The notes under the pieces were generated by a model. It had not been told where the DNA came from, made no database searches, and worked only from the letters and a program-made list of their open reading frames with translations. A stretch of 64,000 nucleotides of DNA from Gnetum montanum (lineage: Eukaryota > Streptophyta > Gnetopsida > Gnetales > Gnetaceae). The stretch's first letter is position 1, and each line of letters opens with the position of its first letter. Positions 1 through 11,352 of this stretch are shown here, one piece after another. The stretch lies in NCBI GenBank assembly GCA_015680685.1, contig MNCI01013830.1:201064-265063 (forward strand). Reading direction: 5' to 3'. The translations under genes were made by a program, and so were the position numbers.

Positions 1-599
1 CTATTTCCATCGAATCTTGCTCTATTTCTAGTTTTCTTGTGGAACTATCTCTTTCTCTGGGGAAAATTAGAAGTAGATTCTCAGAGTTGTGCTCAAATGT
101 TTTTTCAAAATTTTATTTGTTATAAGTAGGTATTATAAGGACCACGTAGACTAGGCAATTGAACAAAATAGGAACTCTCAACAACTCACAGTACTTGGCA
201 AAGTTGGCTGAATCTTTTTAAGACAAGTCATATATAGTTTACGCATAACACAATTGTTTCATTTTTCACAATCGCACGCTGCAACAACACACACACATAC
301 TCACATTAACTACTGAGTTTATTTGGAGGTATCTGGGCCTTGGTGTTGCCAGAGACCAGCAGGCACCTAAATCCTGTTCGAGGACACTCGTTGGCGGTCA
401 CGTCCCGAACACTCGCCAACACTTGGTAGTCACATGGAGGTAACATCATTACTATAGGAGGGAGTTGTTGAGTCCTCCATACATGATAGTGTGATGGTTC
501 GAGGAAAACATTTAGCTCATAGGAAATTAATAAAATGGATGTAAGTTGTTAAAGAATATGCCTCAAGCACACAATATTAGGGACAAAGAAAAAATAAGA
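1..599. other. Unassigned AT-rich sequence at the left edge
   Basis: No open frame or recognisable repeat boundary is visible. By position it would lie between the reverse-strand ORF of copy E0 and that copy's reverse transcriptase, which would be off the left edge. This assignment is by analogy with E1 and E2 only. Confidence 0.3.
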
Positions 600-2025
600 T
601 GAGGGATATTATTATTAAAGTAGTAGATACCCATGATTTATGGGAGAAGGAACTAGAAGTGGAAGTGACCAAGGTAGTGGACCATTTGGGTAAGTTAGAA
701 AATATTTATATTTTATTATAATTTTGATATTTTAGTATTTCTATTTGTTTATTTTTTTATTTTTATGTTAACTAATTTTTTCTTGGTTTTTGATGATTAC
801 AACTATAGTAAAGAAAAAAAAGAACGTAGAGAGAGAGACATTGGTCATGGTAATAGGGGAGAAGAAGAGGAAGAAGAATGAAGAATGAATAGCCTAGGAA
901 AGAGAAGAGAGGAGAGTGCAATAGAAGTTAAAGAAAAAACATAAGAAAGAGAGAAAGACTTAGGAAAAAGAAGAGACAAGTGAAAAATATAGTAGTAGTG
1001 GCAGGGTAGAGAATGGTGGCTTAGCTAATAAGTTATTTGGGGAAGCATTAAACATTAATTTGAAAGATGGTGGTAAGACATGAAATGTTTTAGTATTTTT
1101 ATTTTTCTTATATTAGAATTGTGATAAGTTTGCTATTAATGAATAATTAAGAATTTTTTTAGATCATGAATAAGATTCCCTCTCTATATATGATCATTGT
1201 ATCACCATCCATGGTAGAGGAGATATCCAATGATGAAAAATGAAATGGATAAAATAACCTCTAAGATCAAGAAGTTGATCTTCATGGTATTACTATGATA
1301 TGTCATAATTCTAAGTATTATACTTATTATCATTTGAGTGATTCTTTGGATTACATGGTTGCTACTCATACTATTCAATAGCACAAGTTACTAATGATTA
1401 AGACTTTGAATATCAAGCTCCATGATAGTTGTTCTTCATGGAGCACAAGGAAAAGTTGCATAAAAGCAATATGTCATTTTAAAAAAAAATGGAATTTTAT
1501 TCTTACAAAGAAACTTAGAGATAAGAGGGTAAGTAGATAAATGAGAGATATGTTTATTTAAAAGATGAATGTAAGTGATGCCTTAGAAGCATTTAAAGGA
1601 TGTACAAAGGTGAAGAGGAATAAAAGAATGGTTGAAGCTTCGAGATCTACCATGGAAGAGAAGAGTAGCAAGATGGAGAGGGAACCTAGCCAAAATGATC
1701 ATTACTTACTATATGTTCAAGATGTACAAATAGAAGACTTAGGCTTCTTATTCCTATCACTTAAGTATATTACTCAATATTTGATTAATGTATTTGGGTA
1801 CGAGGCCTCTAAGATGGAAGTGATAATAGAATATGGATGTGAAGCTGGTCTAAGTAGAATAGCTATAAGTAAGAAAAATATTTTTCTCTTACTTATTTTT
1901 TTGTTCATTTTTGTATATGTTTTTCTTTTTTTTGACATGTTTATTTTTATAGAAGAAGAGGAAGTTGTGGAAAAAATTTTCCCTTTACATGGTGGAACTC
2001 TAACTAGTTATAATGGACAAAGTTA
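600..2025 (+). pseudogene. Possible spliced antisense ORF of element E0 (aORF-0), decayed
   Basis: A plus-strand coding-like segment with plausible plant introns. A donor GTAAGT near 689 pairs with an AT-rich intron ending CTATAG near 810. A second intron runs from GTAAGAC near 1073 to TTTTTTTAG near 1162. A third starts at GTAAGA near 1869 and ends at TTTTTATAG near 1951, inside an otherwise open frame (1565-2026). The pieces include a Lys/Arg/Glu-rich part (about 810-1000), a charged helical part (about 1565-1700) and a short acidic last exon beginning EEEEVVEK. This order and the position beyond a minus-strand protease match the antisense genes of E1 and E2. I could not align the residues convincingly, so homology is inferred from architecture. 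Several in-frame stops show it is dead. It could instead be a captured host gene fragment. Confidence 0.4.
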
Positions 2026-2879
2026 GAAGTTATGATGAATGATTGAAATGAGACTTTCTTATATGCTTTTATATGTTATTTAATGGATATTTTGTATAGT
2101 TAATGATGGGATCTATCTAATAGAGATGTTATATAGAAATTTTAGCTATGTTACAAGGACTATTATTCTTTATGAATTTTTGATGTTTTATGTTTTTATG
2201 TTGTTTTTAGTTCTTTATTTTTATAGTTTTTCAAATATTCTATATTTATGAATTTCCATAATTTTAATGTATTTATAGGATAATTTATGTTTTTTATAAC
2301 ATAGAAAATAAAAAAATTATGATATAAAATAAATATAAACATAAAATACCCAAAATTGCATAAAACAACTAAGTGCTAGCAATGGACAATAAAGAAAACT
2401 AAGCTAGAAAAATGATACAATATTGAAAATATGTAACTTAAAAAAATATAGTAACTAAGTAAAATGAAGCTATATGGAAATAATAAGAATAATTATAAAT
2501 GAAAAAAGAAAAGGAAATAGAAATTGAAATAGGATTATTATGGAGATTATGCTTGGGCAATGGATTTTCTAGCTTGTGTTGTTGTAGGATCCTTTACACT
2601 TTTAATGAACTTATCTATATCCAATTTACAGAATCCTAAATTTATAAACTTTTACATGTTAAAAGACTAATAAATTCTAGTTTTAGGTTCTTTAGGTTTT
2701 AGTTTAGTGCAGTTCTATCCTATTAGTGCAAGTTGGGATTCTAGGCTAGACTTCCCTACAATATCGAGATATGAAATAGTAAGAAACTTAGGATCTATGT
2801 GGATTAGTACCTCTTTATTCTTACAAGGAAAGTAATTATTATGATTTACATGAGAAAATATAGCATAATTTTAGACTAA
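2026..2879. other. AT-rich non-coding spacer of E0
   Basis: Very AT-rich, no supported coding frame. It separates the end of aORF-0 from the end of the minus-strand protease. The tandem repeats seen at this place in E1 and E2 are not recognisable here. Confidence 0.35.
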
Positions 2880-3260
2880 CCAAGGACTTCCTAATATAGC
2901 ATTTATACCTAATTAGTTTCTAATAACCACGAAAACTACCTCAGATGTGTGAAACTTTCTACTAAAAACCATAACTTGATTGCTCCTAAGATCTCAACTC
3001 TATCATAACTAACTGATATAGAAGAAGAGTTATAGTTAGGATATGCAACCCATTTTTTGAGGCCATGATACTTAATGACAAATCATGAGATAACATTACT
3101 TCTAGCTCCATCATCAACATGTACTAAAGGTAGGAACATGTTGTCTCCCAATCATATCATGATATAGAAACGTTGATGTATAGCATCTATTATAGGATGA
3201 ATTTTGATGTTTTCTCCTTTGAAAACCAAGGAATCTACCTCATACATTAGAGTATTAAGT
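2880..3260 (-). pseudogene. Retroviral-type aspartic protease domain of E0 (fragment)
   Basis: Reading the minus strand gives the active-site block HVDDGARSNVIS (about 3120-3085) after LGDNMFLPLV. Downstream come a FNG-like region and a degenerate ILGSPWL-type C-terminal motif near 2885. These align with the protease of E2 (HVDDGTITNVIS, then NLILGRSWL) and E1. The enzyme would cut the Gag-Pol polyprotein inside the virus-like particle. As in the other copies, the active site reads D-D-G where D-S/T-G is usual. Many stops and probable frameshifts make this copy inactive. Confidence 0.6.
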
Positions 3261-5250
3261 ATAGATGATATTGTTTGGGCATAAGATTAAATTTCCATAG
3301 GCATAATAATTTATTAAAAAATCTTATTCAAAGCCAAGTAGTTTTCTATAGAGATTGAAATTAAATCAAAGGGAGAAATATTGTTTCCATTATATTTTAA
3401 TATAGCTATAATTTTGGGTAAATTTTTACCCCTAGAGATAGTCTCCTAGATTAAAAGGGAAAGGAGAACTAAGTTTGATGTGTGAAAAGCTAGTATGATA
3501 ATGTGAGAAGAAAGAATGACACACAACTCACTTTAGAAGAAAACTTTTTTTTTAGTAGAGTAATTTGAGAATATATTTTACTCATTTGCTTTAACATCTT
3601 TGATCTTATTTTGAGGTCGTGTTAGAATCTTAAATGGTGATATTTGAGTAGGAAGCTATGGATGCCTTAATAATTTAGGTAGGGAGAATGAGAGTGATGA
3701 AGGATGAATTGCATAAGGAAAGATAGGAGGATAGCCAATATGTTTAGATGGTTTTGATAAGGGGAGATCGTTTCTTAGAGGAGATGAAGGATAAGTATAA
3801 GGGGGATTTAAGCACATATATTTTTCATCTAATTATCATGTCAATGAAAATGGAATCTCTACACATATTTTGAAATAAGAAAGAATAGACAACATTTTGA
3901 GGGAGATTAATGACAAAAGACTTCTTGGAACATGATGAAGTTAGCTAAGGATATAAATTGAAAGGATATTTAGAAGGTTCCATTTGGATTATGAAAGGGT
4001 TCTTGGAATAGCTTATCTTATGTTCTAAGTAAAATGAAATTTTTTTTTAAATGTGCATTTAGTGGATCTTGAAAAATTTGCATATTTTGATTGCTAGGAT
4101 GTACTAGTGTGTTAAAAATAAAATTTCCCTTCTACACCAAGGCTTTTACATTATCTTTGATTGTATTATAATCATCAATATCATGACCTATAACTTTGTA
4201 TTATAATAAAATTTATTCGAATTATACCACTTTGGAATATATGGATCTTCTTCAACTTATTGGAAAGAATTCATGTTCAAGGTTTGGTACCTTTTGAGGC
4301 ATGCCCTTGTCTTTTAGGATACCTATTTTAGGATGATGTACCCCTACTTAAGTATCATGTTGCACAACTTTATGTATGTCATTGGGATTTTTTGATACTT
4401 GAACTTGTCCTTAGATGGTCTACTTTGTCCACCATTAAATGTATTTTTTTCACCACCATTGGCATTTGGATTTGAGTTCTTATTTCTATTATTGCTCTCA
4501 TTATTTTCTAATGAGGTAACTAGATATTGGTTCACTAATTCCACCATTTTCTTAGTGTTTTAGATAAATTTGTTTGTATTTTCTCCTTTTTTAGCCTTCT
4601 TACAAATTTTGATCACCTCTGAGTCATTATATTAAATCATCATCTCTTGAAGGTAACTAGCTAATGTAATGACATTTTGGAGGCTAAGTGGGCTAGGATA
4701 GATTAAATTTTCTTTGATGTAGTCATTGATGGCCCCTTGAAAAATGTCTATTAGCTACTCATCAAGGAGTGTATGTATGAGATTCATCATGATTGATGTC
4801 CAACTTGAGATGAACTTGAAGATAGAGTTATGTGGACTTTTTTAATTACCAGGAGCTTTTGCAAAGTTCCACCTTTAGTAATGTTATCCTTAAATGTCTT
4901 CACAAAGGTAGCAAAGAGTTGTTCTAGGAAGGTAATTCATCCATGGGTAATAAATCCATATAACATGGGTGCATTTATTCTGAGGAAGTTGAAAAAGCTT
5001 CTAAGGATGGTGTGGGATTAATACAATAGTATCATACATTCATTATGAAAAGTGATTACATCGTTGGTTGGATTAAATTTCCATTGAACTTAGTAAAATT
5101 TTCTAGTGAAACTTCCTTCGGAACCTAGTTAGGTGGGATCAACAAGATAATAGGATCAATAAGGATATTGATAATGGACATTGTAGAAATACCTCCATGT
5201 ATCAAAGTTTCCTTTTGAGTTTGATTCTTATTTTCCATAACTTCTAAGAA
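3261..5250 (-). pseudogene. Gag region of E0 (decayed)
   Basis: Minus-strand remains of a Ty3/gypsy Gag. The entry to the capsid-like core is recognisable near 5085 as ENFTKFNG, comparable with LTKYNGEG in E3 and LSKYNEEGDPNAHI in E1. A degenerate zinc-knuckle-like stretch lies at about 4225-4130 (VIGHDIDDYNTIK), matching QLCGHTTDYCLSLQ of E2. The open piece 4547-4344 is rich in Asn, Lys and Ser and fits the linker before the knuckle. From 4130 to 3261 lies the Gag-protease linker, which shows no motif. Gag packages element RNA; this copy is broken by many stops. Confidence 0.55.
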
Positions 5251-6430
5251 AAGTCTTATAATAATAACATCAATCCAAAAGGAACTCTAGGGATATTCTA
5301 AGTAGGATTGCTTGAGATTAAAGTATGAGGTTGAATTAGTACCATGATAGGAATAGGATTTGATGATATGATATTATAGTAAGGAATGTCGTGTTTAGAT
5401 GTGAGGAAAGATAGGGAGACCTATGATTGCTACACTAGAACTATGAGGAAAGATTTGAAAAGGGTAAAGTAGTGGATTAACACTTTTAACTAGTGTTAGG
5501 AGAGTATGATTAACTATAGTCATGTTAGGAAATAAATTTTAGATTAGAGATAAGTTAGGCATAAGTGGAGCTATAATAGGAGAATTCACTAACATTGGAG
5601 CTACATGAATAACAACTTGAGGTACAAGCATAGAAAATGGATTAGTGTAGCTAGTGAGATTCACATGTGATAGAATAAGACTTTAATGTTGATGAAAAGG
5701 ATATTTAGATAGGGAAACATGGGGATGTTTCTTCTCATCACCATTTTAGATACTAATGTCATCACATTTCTCATGATGTTGGTCTTGGAATTGGTAAGTC
5801 CTATTGCTGAAATTAATATTGGGATTTTCAATGAGATGATCCTTAATAGCCTTTCTCTATGAAACCTCAATGCATTCCATTCTCAAAACTTCATCTCTAA
5901 TGAGAAATTATTCTACTAATGTAATGGTTTAAATTTAGTATAAATGATTTCAAATCATTATCTATCTTATGGGAAACCATAATCTTTAGTTCATTTTTAG
6001 AGAGTGCTATAATTATTTCCCACCAAGCCCAAATATAGACACAATGTGACTCCTTTCACTTGAGCAATGAGGCTTTGACCACTTATGAGGCATTTTTTAG
6101 CCATAAAGTTATAAAGTATGTGAGATTGCACCTCATAGGTTATAATCCTCACATTTACAATGAATTTTTGTCTTGAGTTTCATGGTATGGGATTACAAAG
6201 GTTAAAACATGTAGATTTGGTGATCTTTCAATTAAAGCATGTAATCCATAGGCTCTTGTAACTCCCAAGACTTAGAATGAATGGAAGGTCCCATAATTAT
6301 CTATCTTATGGGAAACCATACTCTTTAGTTCAAGCAACTAAGATTTTTGGTGGCTATAGTTTTTATTATGCTAGAAGGAGGTTCTCTAACTAATTTCTTC
6401 ATCAAAATCTATTTTCCCCATTTCCAATGT
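5251..6430 (-). other. Probable Gag N-terminal/leader remains of E0
   Basis: Minus-strand frames here (for example 5870-5661) are charged and then Pro/Asn-rich, as in the Gag N-terminal part of E3, but they hold no diagnostic motif. A short segment (TCTATCTTATGGGAAACCAT) occurs twice, near 5957 and 6300, marking a local duplication about 340 bp apart. The right-hand LTR of E0 was not identified. Confidence 0.35.
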
Positions 6431-7020
6431 TGACCTAAAAGTTTTCAATTTTCATTTTTGCAATCACAACCTTAAAAATCCTTGCAAAAGCTAATGCTTC
6501 ACCCATAACCCCCCTACAACTGAATCCCACCATGGAAGTTGAACACGTTTGGGCTTTTAAAATTTTCACAAAAATTTCTATGAAGTTTCTAAAGATAGTG
6601 CTGATTTTATTCCCCAGATTTCCCTCCTTTTCGCTACCAAATACTCCAATAAGGCCAACATTGATGGTTTCAACACCCAAACACCCATCACCTTTACTAA
6701 GAATTTCTACCAGCAAAGGAAACATAGATAACCCCCCACCCACACCCCCCCCCCCCCCCCCCCCCCTCTTCCTTTTTTTTTTGTTCTCCTATTGTACCCA
6801 AAGTAGAGGTAGCTAGGAAGCCCATTGTGGATGGGCTTTAATATTACCTTTTATCACTTATAGTAAACGAGCATATCCCCTTTGATATCAACTTTTCAAT
6901 TTATAGTAAATTACCTATTATTAGTTTTTTTGTCCATTTTAACTCTCCATCAATCCCACTTGTTGGAATTTTCATAATTATCTACCTATTTATACTTTTT
7001 TTAGCCATTTTAAGCTCTTT
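6431..7020. other. Unassigned junction between E0 and E1
   Basis: No gene is supported. The 5' LTR and primer-binding site of E1 should lie here or further left, but I could not match this sequence to the LTR start at 25432. E1 may be truncated on this side. A long C homopolymer is inside. Confidence 0.3.
6745..6766. repeat. Poly-C homopolymer (~22 C)
   Basis: An uninterrupted run of C followed by a short T-rich stretch. The overlapping open frames through it (Pro-rich or Gly-rich) are composition artefacts. The run length is likely uncertain in the assembly. Confidence 0.85.
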
Positions 7021-7024
7021 AACC

Positions 7025-9245
7025 ATGACGTTCCAACAGTCAATCAAGTTGCCTTTCATATTCATTGACAACAAGTCTAACTAGTAGTCCATGAGAATAT
7101 ATGACCCCATGAACCATACTATAGTCAAGTGTAGGTGGTCCTTGAGGCTTAGGGGATTAAGTCCTAAATTTTTTGTCATAAAAAAAGATCACTATAACTA
7201 TGTCTATGCTAAACTCTAGGCTAGCATGTTGATTCCACGTGCAAAAGTAGAAGCCAAAAAGGAGTATGAGCTCATACACTCAGATGGAAAGAAGTACATT
7301 CTTTTCCTATATGACTAGATACCCTTAATAGACTACTTTAGATGGATGAAGGGGATGACAAGCATAGCCTGAAGGAGTAGCAAGAAGAGGAGGATGAATT
7401 CAAGATAGAGTCTGAGCTTGAAAAAATCCTAGGTGAGTTGTTCCAACAAACAACCCTTAAGGCCATAGTACCTTACCATACCTCCTTTATTTCCTCCATG
7501 AGCTAAATACCATCATCCACTACTGCTTCCTACCTAGCCATGTTTTATCCCACAATGGTCATTGTTATGCACCAAAAATAATTATTGCCATAGTCAACCA
7601 CATTCCACTTCTCCATGCCATTGCCCACTGAGCCATGGTCTGTATGACCTTCTTTGGTGGTTGTTGCCACCACCAACCCATTGATTAATTAGTTGGGATC
7701 CACCATGGAGCTTCAGGTAACATAGGAATCACAAATTTCTTTTGTTCCATTTGTGCCATAAATAACTTAACCTTTCCTTTTCATTCAACAACTAATATTG
7801 AGGCACAAGCCTCTAAACAAACACCACAATCATTTGTGCAAATCCCATAGCCAACAAAGGCACCATAGGTCCTGGATCAACCCTTTTAAGTAATCTAGAG
7901 CCTAATGGAAGAGTTAAAGAGCCTAAAATCCTCTACAATGCAAAGTGTTAATATTTTGGATTTTTACGAGGATGATCCCATCAATCCTATGGTTCCACAC
8001 TTAACACTTTCTCCCAATGTTCCTATTCCTTAATTGAGCAAGTACAATGAAGAAGGTGATCCCAATGCTCACATTAGAACTATCTAATTTGAGTACCTAC
8101 TATTGCAACCATGTCCATACACCATAATGAGGATCTTTCCTATGTCCCTAATAGGGAAAGTGCTTGATTAGTATTATACCTTACTTAGAAGAGCTATATC
8201 CTCTCTAGAAGACTTGATAGAACAATTTTTTAACTTCTTTAAGTACAACTTGAAGCCCAACACTACACTTGACTAGTTAATGAAGGACAATTAGGGACCA
8301 CTTGATTTAGTACAAAGGTTCATCTAATGATGGAACAATCTACTAAATGATATACTAGAGCCAATAGTCAAAACCCATATTTTGGATATATTCAATGGTA
8401 AGGTTAATGATTTTATCAAGTCTAAGTTGTAATACCTTGACCCATAGTCCCTTAGTCAAACATTCTCCTAAACGAAAAACATAGTGGATGTTGTGAAAGC
8501 TAGTCATGATCCTACTTATGTGGCATAGAAGAACCAACATATGTAGAGGGACAAAGAGAGAGGTAAGAAAAACAACATAGTTGTGTGAATAGTGGCAAAG
8601 GAAGCCAAAATGACTAACCAGGGGCTATGAAACAATCAATTTAAGGTCTATTATAACAACCCTAATAGATGACTATTAACCTCTAGAGTCACTACATCAA
8701 CTACTCCTAGGCCTAGCTTTGAGAGGAAGGATAGGATGAACTATACTAGTTTACCTATAATGAAATCTAAACTATTAGATCAATTGTTGAAGAGTGGAAG
8801 GATCCAATATAAGTAGATGACCAAAGATGCTCATAAGAAATATGAGAGGCTATGTGAGATAGCTAAGGATCCCACTCAAGCAACCAAGGATGACACCTAG
8901 TCACCTAGGTATTTCAGCTCAATCAATTCTACCACTACCAACAATTGCCTCATCCTGATAGTGAATGCTACCTCATGGTCAAGGATGGCCTACAAATGAT
9001 GATAGATAGGGATGATTTGATCCTTAATGCATCTAACCCTATCTGATCCCAAAACTAGTTGATCCACATGTACAAGGACTCATTGAATTCCAATTACTAC
9101 TCATACATTATATTGACATTTAAAATTAATGACAATCATAGACTAGTAAGGGAACCATTTGTTTTTCAAGTACCCCCTTGCAAAAAAATGGCATCCTCAA
9201 CTTCCACTAGCTTAAGACCTCATTTTTTTGTAAGGATACCATGAC
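7025..9245 (+). pseudogene. Gag of E1 (N-terminal region, core, linker), decayed
   Basis: Plus-strand Gag in pieces. An N-terminal module beginning MTFQQSIKLPFIFID (7025 on) is followed by AKVEAKKEYELIHSDGKKY (about 7240-7295). The capsid-like core starts near 8033 with LSKYNEEGDPNAHIRTI and runs through the helix-rich region containing SLEDLIEQFFNFFKYNLKP (about 8200-8255). A basic linker contains HDPTYVA, which matches KDPAYVTYRN in E2. The last part (9059-9244) reads LVREPFVFQVPP, matching the segment just upstream of protease in E2 (PSFQPFVIRVPQ). Many TAG stops stand where Gln or Trp codons are expected. The N-terminal module is long compared with simple gypsy Gag proteins, as is common in Tat/Ogre elements. 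Confidence 0.65.
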
Positions 9246-9715
9246 CAATGCCTCTTAGGGAGCCTTTTCTTGTTAGGATGTCCTAGCTAGCCACAACCTA
9301 AGCAACTCCTGCAACAACACAATAGTCTCCCATGGTGGCTAATGCCACAACTTCTTCCTCATAGACAAAAAGCAACAACCAAGAAGCATCAACCAAGAAT
9401 AGGATGTAGCCTAAGTAGAAGGCTAATAATAAAGAATATAAGAAAGTTGAGACATAGAATGAAGTGGGCCTACCAAAACCCACTCCTATGTCATCTATGT
9501 CCATGACCTGATCAACTCAAGAAGGTTCCACAAGAAAATCATAGGAGGATCCTAAGATCCATGTTAAAAAGAAAGAGGAAAAGCCACAATCATAACCTAA
9601 AATCAAGGTATGCATTTTGGGGTGCATGGAAGAAGTAAAGCACAACTAGGGCAACAAGCCCATGACCACTAACAAAAACTTCCTTAGTATGATGGAACAT
9701 GTTAAGTAGTCTCTC
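9246..9715 (+). other. Gag-protease linker of E1
   Basis: Low-complexity plus-strand linker, rich in Lys and Thr codons and interrupted by TAG stops. It joins the Gag tail to the protease in the same order as in E2. No own function is visible. Confidence 0.4.
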
Positions 9716-10430
9716 GAATAGAGGAACACAACCTTGAGCTTATGAAACTTGATTATGACTTCTAGTACACATTGTGAAGCACTAATAAAGATTTTGACTT
9801 CTATTCCCATTACTGAAGACATTCCAACTAATGAGAAATTCATCCATGCAATTATGGTTCCTTCTATACTGATGAAAATGAAGTTAACATTGCCAGTATT
9901 TTGTGATAGTGAGGTCAAGACTAGTCCCCAAAATGGAGAAGTAACAAGGGCTTCTCTCTTTATTACAATATGAGTTGGGTAGTATAAGGTGCATCGGTTT
10001 CATGTAGATGATGGGGCTGTAACAAATTTCATCCCATGCATCATAGTTGAACATCTAGGCTTAACTAAGAAAATTCAACACACAACAACATCAAATCTCA
10101 AATCCTTTAATGGATCATGGGTTATTATTAAGGGGTACATCTCCTTAGACTTTGTGATATGGGAATAGTTCCCCACAACTATAGATTTCTTTGTGGTCAA
10201 GGAAACACCAAGGTTCAACCTCATCTTGGATAGGCCTTAGTTGGCTTGATTATGAGCTGTATCCTTGTTGATCCACCAAGAAATACACCTTTCTTATGAG
10301 GGAGGTGAAATCATCATTCATGATGATAATGTAGTTCCCCTAGCTATTAATAATGTAGACATTGAGTAGGGGTTTGAAGTGGAGTTCCAAGAGGAAACTC
10401 CAAGACAAAAAGTTGAATAGCCTAATGGAG
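9716..10430 (+). pseudogene. Aspartic protease of E1 (decayed)
   Basis: The upstream leader reads THCEALIKILTSIPI and aligns with SHREALVRMLTVIPV in E2. The active site reads HVDDGAVTNFIP near 10000, followed by the flap region (SNLKSFNGSW) and the C-terminal NLILDRP near 10225. After it comes LIHQEIHLSYEGGEIIIH, nearly the same as in E2. The order and spacing are those of gypsy retropepsins. D-D-G replaces the usual D-S/T-G, and the G of the ILGR motif has become D. At least four TAG stops interrupt the frame. Confidence 0.75.
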
Positions 10431-10854
10431 TTGAGAAAGACAAAGGAAAAAATGATGGATTGATGGATTAGAAGACACACTTTGGGGAGAGGTCCCCTTT
10501 AATATTGTTAACAAGGGGGATGGAGAGTACAAGCTTGTGAAAGATAGTCCTTATAAATTTTATAATCTCTCAAAGATTAAGAAGTATTTGCACAAGTACT
10601 TATGCTCCTGATCCTTCAACCTAAGCCCTTATAACCTTGTAACCATATGTAGTCATAACTAGTTAGCCTAGATTTTTCTTGTTGCTGGCTTTTTTTTTTT
10701 TTACTTGCCTGATTTTAACTTTTTCTTGCATATATCCTAAGACTTACTTTTGCTTGTATTTCTATTTATTAAAGTATTTTCTTTATTTTTTTTTTCATTT
10801 ATAGTATAATATAAACATGGAAACCATAATAATTTTTAAAACACAAAATAAAAA
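10431..10854. other. AT-rich spacer after E1 protease
   Basis: No supported gene. Contains poly-T tracts (near 10690 and 10780) and leads into a short repeat cluster. Confidence 0.4.
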
Positions 10855-11010
10855 AAAATATAGGTTTTCTTATAGACTGGGCCTACCATGACTTAAAACT
10901 GGTAAACATATTTTTATAACTAAGTGTCCATGGCCCACCATGACCTAAAATTGACAACATCCTTTTATAATTCATGGCATGCCATGGCCTAAAACTAGCA
11001 AACATCATTT
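10855..11010. repeat. Short tandem repeats at the protease/antisense-gene junction (E1)
   Basis: At least three degenerate copies of a unit containing CCATGGCCTAAAACTAGCAAACAT, such as CCATGACCTAAAATTGACAA, about 55-60 bp apart. Related units recur downstream of integrase at 24300-24485, and at 40555-40660, 31430-31800 and 54765-55600 in the other elements. Confidence 0.7.
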
Positions 11011-11352
11011 CACCCTATTTACATTTTAGCTTAGAATTGCATCATATAACCATTTTAGCAAACATATCCATTTTTGATGTTTATAACATATAAACTATAA
11101 AACCATGATAAATCTGTAATGCTAGAACAAGATATAGCTAAAACTAAAGCTAAAAATTAAAATTTAAAAGGTTTATAATAATACATAGCATAGCCACACT
11201 ATCTAGCAAAGTGTCCAAAATAATAATAAATAGTCACAATTTATAACAAAGTCTTGGCTAACAATGGCCATTAACATCAACAAAAATGTAAACATCATGT
11301 AGTCAACAATAAGAAAGTTAAGATGTGCTAATGGAGGATGCTAAGGGGCATC

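Noticed and set aside
1202-1384. Minus-strand frame across the left spliced segment
   Set aside because: Opposite strand of the plus-strand exon-like segment, no motif.
6435-6816. Overlapping plus and minus frames of about 100 residues
   Set aside because: They run through the poly-C tract and depend on its uncertain length; no motif.
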